5,447 nt of DNA, from assembly GCA_041748075.1 (NCBI GenBank), contig JBGTDX010000091.1, positions 1-5,447 of the forward strand. Direction: 5' to 3'. Source of the DNA: JBGSYJ01 sp041748075. GTDB lineage: Bacteria; Acidobacteriota; Thermoanaerobaculia; Gp7-AA8. A model generated the notes under the pieces. It saw only the letters and a list, made by a program, of their open reading frames with translations, had not been told where the DNA came from and ran no database searches. Shown here piece after piece: positions 1-5,447 of this stretch. A program made the position numbers and the translations under genes. Each line of letters opens with the position of its first letter. Within the stretch, counting starts at the first letter, position 1.

Positions 1-13
1 TGCTGAGCGAGGC

Positions 14-99
14 CACGTCATCCTGAGCGAAGCGAAGGATCTCTGCTTGCGATGCTCGATCCTCTTCAGGAGATCCTTCGCTTCGCTCAGGATGACGTG
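14..99. repeat. Perfect 30-nt inverted repeat (long hairpin), dispersed intergenic repeat type
   Basis: The left arm at 14-43 (core CATCCTGAGCGAAGCGAAGG) is the exact reverse complement of the right arm at 70-99 (core CCTTCGCTTCGCTCAGGATG); all 30 positions match, with a 26-nt loop at 44-69. A shorter related piece, GCTGAGCGA, occurs at 2-10. The arms contain the internal repetition GCGAAGCGAAG. From memory, this word is a widespread intergenic repeat in many bacterial genomes and assembled bins, where it gives spurious peptides such as SFASLRMT; that recollection cannot be checked here. The element begins 60 nt past the rmuC stop codon, so in RNA it would form a very stable hairpin that could protect the 3' end or stop transcription. 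No T-tract follows it on either strand, so I do not call it an intrinsic terminator. There are no transposase remnants or obvious target-site duplications. Confidence 0.9.
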
Positions 100-158
100 T
101 TTCTACATCCCTCCCGGTTCGGAGAGGTTCATTAGAAGCGAGGGAAGGAAAGGGTCAG

Positions 159-1661
159 CTACGATCTTGCGAACAGGTCCCGGAACGGCTCTGGTTCGGT
201 CGCGTCTTCGTCGAGGGAAGCGGGACCGTCCTCGCGATCTTCGACGATTGCAATCTCGTCTTCGTCCGGACTCTCGTCGATTTCATTCTCGAGGCCTTTG
301 ATCGGAAGACGCATCGACGCTCCCGGAATCTTGGACGACTCGATCGCCGACGCTTCGATCTGCGAGAGCTCCGGCATCCGCTTCCGGCTCGTCACGTGCT
401 CGTGCAGCTCATTGGCCTTCGGCACGAGCCGCTTGTCGATGGAACGAATGGCCTGGTTGTACTTGTCGACCGAGCCGTTCAGGGACTTGCCCAGGTCTTC
501 GATATAGTCGAACATCGTGATGAAACGTTCATAGAGGTCCTGCCCGATCTCGAGCGCCTTATGCGCGTTTTCTTCAACCTGCTCGGCCTTCCAGACGAGC
601 GCGACGACCCGGAGCAGTGGAACGAGCAGCGTGGGCGAAGCGAGGAACACGCTCTTCGAGATCGCGCTCTCGTAAAGATCCGGATCTGCCATCAGTGCGC
701 CTGAGAGGAACTGATCGCCCCCGACGAAAAGAATCGTGAAATCGATCGACTCGCGCATTGCTGTCGGATACTTTCGCCGGCTCAGCTCATCGATGTGGCG
801 CTTGAGGTTTCGCGCGTGATCCTGCAGCAGCTCCGAGCGCCGTTTTTCGTCCGTCTCGGACATCGCCTGCTGGTAGGCGTCGATGGGGGCCTTCGCATCG
901 ATGATGATCACGCGCTCGTTCGGAAGGCGGACGACCATGTCGGGGCGCACAAAAGCATCATCTTCGTTCTGAAATCGCTTCTGCACCTCGAAATCACAAT
1001 GCTCGGTGAGTCCGGAGATCTCGACGCAGCGGCGCAGGGCCATCTCTCCCCAGTTGCCCCCGGTCTTCGGATTTCCCAGGGCCGCAGCCACGCGTGAAGT
1101 CTGCTGACGCGTCGCGTCCGTGGCCTGCATGAGCTCTTTGAGTTGCTGGTCGAGCTGGCCCGCGAAGGTCATGCGCTCCCGGTCACTCGCTTCCAGCTTC
1201 GCCTGATAGGTGGTGAGCATCTCCCGAACAGGACCGAGGAGCGAGTCGATGTCGCCGGTTTTCGTCTTCAGGGTCGTGTCGATCTTCTCATTCGCGCTGG
1301 CGAGTTGCGGCGCCACGACGTCCGAGAGTGTCTTGATCGCCTGCTGCAACGCCCGCTGGGAGAGCTGCGCGTAGGCTCCTTCGAGCTGCTGGCGCGACTC
1401 TGAAACAAAGCGGACTGTTTCCTCCGCCTGTCTCTCGAGCTCCGCCATTCTGGTAGCCGCGACTGTACGTTCGTGCTGCTCGCTCGCCAGCATCTGGCGC
1501 GCACGCGTCAGCTCAGCTTCGATGCGGCTCCTCTCGCGCACTTCGAGATCCCGTTCGGTACTGACACGCTGATAGCGTCCAGCGAAACGGCCTGCGAGAA
1601 CGACCCAGCAGAGTGCCGCTCCGGCAGCGAATGCAACGACGGCGAGAAGTACGGGATCCAT
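159..1661 (-). CDS. rmuC: RmuC family DNA recombination protein
   Basis: This encodes a 500-aa RmuC-family protein, named after an E. coli gene whose loss raises inversion between short inverted repeats; the fold is thought to be nuclease-like. Residues about 4-22 form one hydrophobic N-terminal segment, which suggests membrane anchoring. A long charged, probably coiled-coil stretch (about 32-190) follows, then the conserved domain (about 190-400). Its visible motifs are GGNWGEMAL (W204, E206), RPDMVVRLPNERVIIIDAKAPIDAY at about 239-263 (D241, D255 and K257 resemble the D...DxK arrangement of PD-(D/E)XK enzymes), FVGGDQFLSGAL, and the SPTLLVPLLRVVALVWKAEQ segment. The length is normal. A TTG at 1664 would add one residue, but ATG 1661 is preferred because it lies 4 nt after AGGTGG whereas the TTG would nearly touch it. 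The last 40 or so residues (about 458-497) are strikingly acidic and are not part of the core domain. The gene appears to have its own promoter. The family call is firm; the biochemical role is poorly defined across the family. Confidence 0.95.
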   Translation of the reverse strand: MDPVLLAVVAFAAGAALCWVVLAGRFAGRYQRVSTERDLEVRERSRIEAELTRARQMLASEQHERTVAATRMAELERQAEETVRFVSESRQQLEGAYAQLSQRALQQAIKTLSDVVAPQLASANEKIDTTLKTKTGDIDSLLGPVREMLTTYQAKLEASDRERMTFAGQLDQQLKELMQATDATRQQTSRVAAALGNPKTGGNWGEMALRRCVEISGLTEHCDFEVQKRFQNEDDAFVRPDMVVRLPNERVIIIDAKAPIDAYQQAMSETDEKRRSELLQDHARNLKRHIDELSRRKYPTAMRESIDFTILFVGGDQFLSGALMADPDLYESAISKSVFLASPTLLVPLLRVVALVWKAEQVEENAHKALEIGQDLYERFITMFDYIEDLGKSLNGSVDKYNQAIRSIDKRLVPKANELHEHVTSRKRMPELSQIEASAIESSKIPGASMRLPIKGLENEIDESPDEDEIAIVEDREDGPASLDEDATEPEPFRDLFARS

Positions 1662-1665
1662 CAAT

Positions 1666-1671
1666 CCACCT
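1666..1671 (-). promoter_or_regulatory. Shine-Dalgarno site of rmuC
   Basis: The minus strand reads AGGTGG, then ATTG, then ATG. The 4-nt spacing to ATG 1661 is short but workable. For the in-frame TTG at 1664 the spacing would be 1 nt, so this site decides the start in favour of the ATG. Confidence 0.6.
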
Positions 1672-1691
1672 GGTAATTATTTATTTTGACT

Positions 1692-1720
1692 ATGATCCGG
1701 GAAAATGCCACGCGGGTCAA
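1692..1720 (-). promoter_or_regulatory. Predicted sigma70-type promoter for rmuC
   Basis: On the minus strand TTGACC (1715-1720; 5 of 6 match to TTGACA) is followed after exactly 17 nt by GATCAT (1692-1697; 4 of 6 match to TATAAT, including the A at position 2 and the final T). The expected transcription start is near 1685, giving a leader of about 24 nt to the rmuC ATG that includes the Shine-Dalgarno. An AT-rich stretch (about 1675-1687) lies just downstream of the -10. The position, in the 84-bp gap between the class V gene and rmuC, makes sense for independent expression of rmuC. This is a sequence match only. Confidence 0.5.
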
Positions 1721-1745
1721 CATGCCCGGGGGGTTTCTGTGAACC

Positions 1746-2909
1746 TTACGAGCGCCATCCCGCAAGCAGCGCGATCACCCGCTCGACCTCACCATCGTCA
1801 TTATAAAAGTGTGGCGAAAAGCGCAGCATCCCCTCCCTCGGTGCGCAGACCACCCCCTCGTCCTCGAGACGTCTGTGCAGCATCCCGTCAGTGAGAGCAA
1901 TTCGCTCCTGTCCGAGGACGGAATCTACACCTGGTGGATAAACAGCGACGATTCCCGATCGTATTGGCCGCGGGCTCCCCAACCTGAATCCGGCCGATTC
2001 CAGCCCATCGGCCAGCAGGGTGGCGAGCCTCAGAACTTCCTGCTCCACCTCTTCAAAGCCACACTGCTCGATGAGATCCAGCGAAGCGCGCAGACCGAAG
2101 ATGCCGTTCGTGTTCAGTGAGCCGGCCTCGAACCTTCGCCCGTCGTCGAGCAGATTCAGCGGACAGTCCAGGAAGCGGCCACGGCGATCGACGTTCAGCC
2201 AGCCGTGCTCGAGAACCTCGAGGAGATCTCTCACCCGCTCGTCGCAGAAAAAGATCGCTGTGCCTTCGGGTCCGAGCATCCACTTGTGTCCATCTGCGGC
2301 GAGAAACGAGATCTTTGCCCTCTTCACGTCCAGACGGACCGCGCCGAGTGTCTGAATGGCATCGACGCAGAAAAGCACGCCCTTCGCTTCGCAGAGCTCG
2401 CCAAGCGATTCGAGATCGGGCGCAAATCCGTTATGAAACGCTGCTGAAGACACCGAAAGAACGCGGGTCCGGCCATCCATGAGCGCTTCGACATCGGACA
2501 CGGAGTAGGTGCCCGCCCGGCTTCGCACGACGCGACACTCGACACCTCGATGCTCGAGCGCCCGCCAGGGAAGTGCGTTCGACGGAAACTCGAGATCGGT
2601 TGTGATGACGTTGTCGCCTTCTCGCCATCGGAATCCGGCAGCGACGAAGGAGAGCCCTTCGGATGTGTTCTTGAGAACGGAAATCTCGGAAGGCGCCGCC
2701 CCGATCAGCCGGGCGGCGGCCGTGCGGAACCGATCGTACTCCGCGTACCAGTCGCGCCAGTGCAGCGCGCCGAACTCCATCTGATCCTGCGCATGCCGTT
2801 CCATCGCCTCGGCGGCATCGCGCGAGAGCGGCCCCGCCGCCGCATGATTGAAGTAGATCAAATTGGCGGTGACAGGAAACTGCGTTGCGCGGAGGTTGTT
2901 CTTGTCCAT
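1746..2909 (-). CDS. Class V aminotransferase-fold PLP-dependent enzyme, substrate unknown
   Basis: This is a 387-aa fold-type I PLP enzyme of the class V aminotransferase superfamily, which includes cysteine desulfurases, isopenicillin N epimerase-like proteins and kynureninase. The Schiff-base lysine is K209 in ADGHKWMLGPEG, and H208 precedes it. VDAIQTLGA supplies the cofactor-contacting D183 and Q186. NTSEGL (81-86) fits the phosphate-binding region, and FEAGSLNTNGI (260-270) is the usual downstream motif. The N-terminal YFNHAAAGPLS is the typical substrate-side opening. The C-terminal GVVCAPREGMLRFSPHFYN lacks the cysteine-bearing RxGHHC loop of SufS-type desulfurases; C355 is placed too early to replace it. 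The isopenicillin N epimerase-like branch is therefore the better guess, and that branch has mostly unassigned substrates. The start ATG is 18 nt past the first base of the aroC stop codon region (15-18 bp gap), with only a weak AGG upstream, which suggests translation linked to aroC. It is likely cytoplasmic. Family is confident, reaction is not. Confidence 0.9.
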   Translation of the reverse strand: MDKNNLRATQFPVTANLIYFNHAAAGPLSRDAAEAMERHAQDQMEFGALHWRDWYAEYDRFRTAAARLIGAAPSEISVLKNTSEGLSFVAAGFRWREGDNVITTDLEFPSNALPWRALEHRGVECRVVRSRAGTYSVSDVEALMDGRTRVLSVSSAAFHNGFAPDLESLGELCEAKGVLFCVDAIQTLGAVRLDVKRAKISFLAADGHKWMLGPEGTAIFFCDERVRDLLEVLEHGWLNVDRRGRFLDCPLNLLDDGRRFEAGSLNTNGIFGLRASLDLIEQCGFEEVEQEVLRLATLLADGLESAGFRLGSPRPIRSGIVAVYPPGVDSVLGQERIALTDGMLHRRLEDEGVVCAPREGMLRFSPHFYNDDGEVERVIALLAGWRS

Positions 2910-2927
2910 GGGACCTGGAAGTCCGGA

Positions 2928-4115
2928 CTACTGACTCACCCTCCCCCATCCCTCCACCTGCTTCAGGTAGCCCTCGAAATTCCTCTTCATCTCGTCCAGC
3001 GAGTCGCCCCCGAACTTCTCGCGCATCGCATCGGCAAGAACGATCGCGAGCATCGCTTCGCAGATCACGCCGCATGCCGGTACGGCGGTTACATCGCTGC
3101 GCTCCCATTGCGATCGATGCGCCTCGCCGGTCTCGATGTCGACGGACGGGAGGCCGCGTCGCGTCGTGGAGATCGGTTTCATGAACGCGCGCACCAGAAC
3201 TTCCTCGCCGTTCGTGACCCCTCCCTCGAGACCCCCTGCACGGTTGGTCGTCCGGTGATAGCCGCGTTCTTCCCTGAGGTAGATGGCGTCATGCACCTCG
3301 GAGCCCGGCCGCTGCGAGGCTGCGATGCCGTCGCCGATCGATACCGCCTTGACCGCATGAATGGACAGGATCGCCTGTGCGATCCGCCCGTCGAGTTTTT
3401 CGTTCCACTGGACGTAGCTCCCGAGTCCCACGGGAGCTCCCCGCGCAATGGTGACGATCACGCCTCCCAGAGTCTCACCGGCTTCCTTCGCGGCGTCGAT
3501 CGCGGATTTCATCTGCGGCTCGAGGTCGCGGGGAACGGCGCGGAGTTCCGAATCGGGAGCGATCGCTTCCATCTCGGACCAGGTGGGAGTGTAGTTGCGA
3601 TCTCCCTCGCTGCCGAGAGCGACGACTCCGGAGCGGATCTCGATTCCGAACTGCGCGAGCAGTTCCCTTGCGATGGCACCGGCAGCGACTCGTCCGGCGG
3701 TTTCCCTCGCGGACGCCCGCTCGAGCACATTGCGCAGATCGGACTGGTCGTACTTCATGCCGCCGGGCAGGTCGACGTGTCCCGGTCGCGGAGCCTTCAC
3801 CCGTCGCTTGTGCATCTCCGCGGGATCGCCGTCCCAGACACCCATCGCGCCGCTCCAGTTGTCGAAATCGCGATTTGCGATCGTAACGGCAATCGGCGAA
3901 CCGAGAGTCACACCGGCTCGAACGCCGGACGTCACTTCGGCCGTATCCGACTCGATCTTCATCCGACCACCGCGACCATACCCGACCTGACGACGTTTCA
4001 AGTGCCCGTCAATGCGCTCACGGACAAGCGGAACGCCTGCCGGCATCCCTGTGACGATGACCGTGAGCTCCGGACCGTGAGACTCTCCGGCGGTGATGAA
4101 TCGGAAGTGGCTCAT
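2928..4115 (-). CDS. aroC: Chorismate synthase
   Basis: This 395-aa protein catalyses the last shikimate step, 5-enolpyruvylshikimate 3-phosphate to chorismate with loss of phosphate, using reduced FMN; chorismate feeds the aromatic amino acids, folate and quinones. All family signatures are visible: GESHGPELTVIVTGMPAGVPL near the N terminus (H13), the RPGHVDLPGGMKY segment (H113), ERASARETAGRVAAGA (132-147), GGVTNGEEVLVRAFMKPIST (298-317), and the C-terminal RSQWERSDVTAVPA (334-347). The length matches the longer B. subtilis-type enzymes (about 390 aa) better than the 361-aa E. coli protein. MSHFRFITAGESHG is the normal family beginning, which fixes ATG 4115, although no good Shine-Dalgarno precedes it. 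The gene ends in TAG at 2928-2930, shortly before the class V gene. The 97-bp gap to lgt shows no convincing promoter or terminator, so co-transcription with lgt is possible. Whether the enzyme has its own flavin reductase activity cannot be told. Confidence 0.98.
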   Translation of the reverse strand: MSHFRFITAGESHGPELTVIVTGMPAGVPLVRERIDGHLKRRQVGYGRGGRMKIESDTAEVTSGVRAGVTLGSPIAVTIANRDFDNWSGAMGVWDGDPAEMHKRRVKAPRPGHVDLPGGMKYDQSDLRNVLERASARETAGRVAAGAIARELLAQFGIEIRSGVVALGSEGDRNYTPTWSEMEAIAPDSELRAVPRDLEPQMKSAIDAAKEAGETLGGVIVTIARGAPVGLGSYVQWNEKLDGRIAQAILSIHAVKAVSIGDGIAASQRPGSEVHDAIYLREERGYHRTTNRAGGLEGGVTNGEEVLVRAFMKPISTTRRGLPSVDIETGEAHRSQWERSDVTAVPACGVICEAMLAIVLADAMREKFGGDSLDEMKRNFEGYLKQVEGWGRVSQ

Positions 4116-4212
4116 GCCGGAAGTGTAGCCGAATGGGATGCGAAGGCGCCGAAGCGCAATCCTCCCGGCGCGCGCCTAAGGACCAGAATGCCATCCTTAA
4201 GGGAAACTTCCG

Positions 4213-5025
4213 TCAGGTCTTCGCCGCCGTTGCACTCTCCACGGGTGCCGTTTTTCTCGTGAGAAAGAGATAGACGCCCGCCGTGATCAGAGCGACCGCG
4301 ATGAGCTGGGCAATCGTGAACGGTCCGAGAAAGCGATCATCCTTCGCACGCAGGATCTCGACGAGGAAACGCTCGATGCTCGCCAGGATCAGAAACAGCG
4401 CGAACACCCGTCCTCTCGGATGGGGACGCTTCGAATACCACATGAGAAACAGAAAGATCAGCAGCGCCGCGCCTGCCTCATACAACTGGGTCGGATGGAC
4501 GCGAAGCACTGTATCGTACGGAATCGCCGGATCGACGGCGACTCCGAAGTTGCGAAGCTCCCCTGCGGTCGTTGGCGGAACGCCCTGCGGAAACGCGATC
4601 CCCAGGGCCCCGTCGGTGGGTCTACCGTAGTCGTCACCGACCAGGAAGCAGCCAATGCGCCCGAGGCAGTAGCCGATTGCGATCGCCGGTGCACCTGCGT
4701 CAGCGGCCGTGAAGTAGGGAACTTTGCTGCGGCGAATCACCCATGAGGACGCGAGCCAGGCTCCGAAGAAGCCTCCGTAAAAGACGAGTCCTCCGCGGCT
4801 GTATAGAGCGCTCCAATCCTGGTAAAGAGCTGCGTAGTAGATCTTCCCGCCCAGGATTCCGCCGATCGCGCTGGCAAGAACGATTGACGAGGCGACTTCC
4901 TCGGGCAGGCGGTATTTGCGGAACTGCAGCGTCAGGACGTAACCACCGACGATGAACCCGAGAAACATCATCAGGCCGAAGGTGGTGACCTCAAAGTTGC
5001 CGATTTTGAAGAGCGTGGGCCACAT
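4213..5025 (-). CDS. lgt: Prolipoprotein diacylglyceryl transferase
   Basis: Lgt moves a diacylglyceryl group from phosphatidylglycerol to the lipobox cysteine of prolipoproteins in the inner membrane, the first step of lipoprotein maturation. The 270-aa protein has about seven hydrophobic segments (roughly 11-34, 45-66, 80-97, 108-124, 186-198, 207-225, 235-256). Family motifs are TFGLMMFLGF (15-24), SRGGLVFYGG (76-85), GRIGCFLVGDDYGRPTD (122-138), VHPTQLYEA (176-184) and ERFLVEILR (218-226). R123, G134, R219 and E223 match E. coli R143, G154, R239 and E243, but E. coli Y26, N146 and E151 correspond to F16, C126 and D131, and H103 to Y83. An in-frame ATG at 5121 would add 32 residues, yet these are coded by the heptamer repeat and are not lipoprotein-enzyme-like; MWPTLFKIGNFEV is the natural start. 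The Shine-Dalgarno is poor and no promoter is evident upstream. Family call is firm. Confidence 0.96.
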   Translation of the reverse strand: MWPTLFKIGNFEVTTFGLMMFLGFIVGGYVLTLQFRKYRLPEEVASSIVLASAIGGILGGKIYYAALYQDWSALYSRGGLVFYGGFFGAWLASSWVIRRSKVPYFTAADAGAPAIAIGYCLGRIGCFLVGDDYGRPTDGALGIAFPQGVPPTTAGELRNFGVAVDPAIPYDTVLRVHPTQLYEAGAALLIFLFLMWYSKRPHPRGRVFALFLILASIERFLVEILRAKDDRFLGPFTIAQLIAVALITAGVYLFLTRKTAPVESATAAKT

Positions 5026-5049
5026 GGGGCGACAGGGTACATCAAATTT

Positions 5050-5082
5050 CGAATGACGAGTTACGAATGACGAATGACGAAT
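5050..5082. repeat. Left heptamer repeat block (CGAATGA units)
   Basis: Nearly five 7-bp units lie in a row from 5050: CGAATGA, CGAGTTA, CGAATGA, CGAATGA, then a partial CGAAT. This block is in the opposite orientation to the larger block at 5116-5186: its reverse complement aligns to that array with about 31 of 33 matches. It sits 25 bp upstream of the lgt start codon, in the place where an lgt promoter or leader would be expected. Confidence 0.9.
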
Positions 5083-5115
5083 AGGGACCGGTTGGGCCGC
5101 AATCGAAAGCCGGTG

Positions 5116-5186
5116 CGTCACTCGTCATTCGTCACTCGTCATTCGTCATTCGTCATTCGTCATTCGTCATTCGTCATTCGTCATTC
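5116..5186. repeat. Right heptamer tandem array (TTCGTCA units)
   Basis: Nine complete 7-bp units run from 5121 to 5183, seven TTCGTCA and two CTCGTCA (the first and third), with partial units at both ends (CGTCA at 5116-5120 and TTC at 5184-5186). Together with the inverted block at 5050-5082 and the 33-bp spacer between them, it could form a cruciform or a long RNA hairpin. The units are not a multiple of three, so it is not a coding repeat. Similar heptanucleotide arrays are known as short tandemly repeated sequences in several bacterial groups (from memory). The array ends 16 bp before the -35 of the predicted nuoF promoter. Confidence 0.95.
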
Positions 5187-5202
5187 CCCCGCCCTCCTCC
5201 TA

Positions 5203-5231
5203 TTGGCAGCCCCCGGCCATCGGACTATCAT
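5203..5231 (+). promoter_or_regulatory. Predicted sigma70-type promoter for nuoF
   Basis: TTGGCA (5203-5208; 5 of 6 match to TTGACA) and TATCAT (5226-5231; 5 of 6 match to TATAAT) are separated by exactly 17 bp. The expected transcription start is near 5238, leaving a leader of about 33 nt before the nuoF ATG. This is the best promoter match in the window, and its location directly ahead of a gene start in a divergent gap supports it. No operator-like palindrome was seen over it. Confidence 0.6.
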
Positions 5232-5270
5232 TCCGGGAACGAACGCGACAACCCCTGTTTACGAGGCATC

Positions 5271-5447
5271 ATGGCTTTTCCCGAACCGGTTCTCACCAAA
5301 CGCATCCCCCTCGATCCGGCCCAGCGCAAAATGTACGGATACGACGATTACACCGCCACCGGCGGCTATCAGGCCCTGCGCCAGGCTTTGGCGATGACAC
5401 CCGAGGAAGTGATGAAGATCGTCACCGAGTCGAGCCTGCGCGGGCGC
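5271..5447 (+). CDS. nuoF: NADH-quinone oxidoreductase subunit F, N-terminal part (cut by window end)
   Basis: Only the first 59 codons are present, open to the window edge. They read MAFPEPVLTKRIPLDPAQRK at the start, then a short linker, GGYQALRQALAMTPEEVMKI (31-50) and SSLRGR (54-59). EPVLTKRI followed by GGYxALRxAL, MTPEEV and a final S(G/S)LRGR is the characteristic entry to NuoF/Nqo1; the next residues should be the GGAGFPTG-type nucleotide-binding loop. NuoF is the complex I subunit that binds NADH and FMN and carries the N3 4Fe-4S cluster, in the cytoplasmic arm, passing electrons from NADH toward quinone. The start at 5271 has a modest GAGG (5263-5266) with a 4-nt spacer and sits about 33 nt downstream of a good promoter match. 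No nuoE lies immediately upstream, where it usually is; the gene instead opens a unit divergent from lgt. A NuoF-like subunit of a soluble hydrogenase or formate dehydrogenase cannot be fully excluded from 59 residues. Confidence 0.88.
   Translation, partial: MAFPEPVLTKRIPLDPAQRKMYGYDDYTATGGYQALRQALAMTPEEVMKIVTESSLRGR

Noticed and set aside
111..124. CTCC...GGAG hairpin between rmuC and the inverted repeat
   Set aside because: A 4-bp stem with a 6-nt loop is expected by chance and has no T-tract.
47..301. A plus-strand frame of 84 codons beginning in the inverted repeat
   Set aside because: Its first part is the known type of spurious repeat translation (SFASLRMT) and the remainder is antisense to the end of rmuC.
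1746..2909. Annotation as cysteine desulfurase (SufS/IscS)
   Set aside because: The catalytic-cysteine loop is missing, the C-terminal region resembles isopenicillin N epimerase-like proteins, and no iron-sulfur assembly genes are nearby.
4177..4199. TAAGGA...TCCTTA hairpin between lgt and aroC as a possible lgt terminator
   Set aside because: The stem is only 6 bp, A+T-rich, with an 11-nt loop and no following T-tract on the minus strand; too weak to call.
2550..4262. A 570-codon open frame on the plus strand, antisense to aroC and the class V gene
   Set aside because: Its translation shows no recognisable family and is rich in Arg, Gly and Pro as expected for a shadow in G+C-rich DNA, while the opposite strand encodes two unmistakable enzymes. 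The frame spans two genes and their gap without regard to them.
5116..5186. The heptamer array considered as a CRISPR array
   Set aside because: Units are 7 bp and contiguous with no unique spacers, and no cas genes are present.
5074..5397. A plus-strand frame of 107 codons through the heptamer array into nuoF
   Set aside because: It is repeat translation (IRHSSFV units) followed by an out-of-frame reading of nuoF, which is clearly coded in another frame from 5271.

Overview
The window is about 60% G+C by eye and densely coded. It holds four complete genes on the minus strand and the start of a fifth gene on the plus strand. The organism is a bacterium making diacylglyceryl-modified lipoproteins, chorismate-derived aromatics and a respiratory complex I. 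The protein style (an Lgt of the GRIGCF/GDDYGRPT type), the G+C and two kinds of dispersed intergenic repeat would suit an uncultivated soil or sediment lineage such as Acidobacteriota or Gemmatimonadota. That placement is an impression from memory, not a result.

Layout, left to right. Positions 1-158 carry no gene and contain a perfect 30-nt inverted repeat (14-99). Next, on the minus strand, come rmuC (159-1661), with its own predicted sigma70-type promoter and Shine-Dalgarno in the 84-bp gap before it; a class V PLP-dependent aminotransferase-fold enzyme (1746-2909); chorismate synthase aroC (2928-4115); and prolipoprotein diacylglyceryl transferase lgt (4213-5025, start corrected to the internal ATG). 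The lgt/nuoF divergent gap (5026-5270) holds two opposed arrays of a 7-bp repeat and then a near-consensus promoter reading rightward into nuoF, which begins at 5271 and runs off the window.

How the genes relate: aroC and the class V enzyme are 15 bp apart and are almost certainly co-transcribed; lgt lies 97 bp upstream of aroC on the same strand and may belong to the same unit. lgt (envelope), aroC (shikimate pathway), the class V enzyme (unknown substrate) and rmuC (genome maintenance) share no evident pathway, so this looks like a housekeeping neighbourhood. nuoF starts a separate, divergent unit.

I found no convincing new biological system. The points most worth a second look are the two intergenic repeat structures, the lgt start that earlier gene calls could extend into repeat DNA, substitutions in the Lgt core, and the acidic tail of RmuC.
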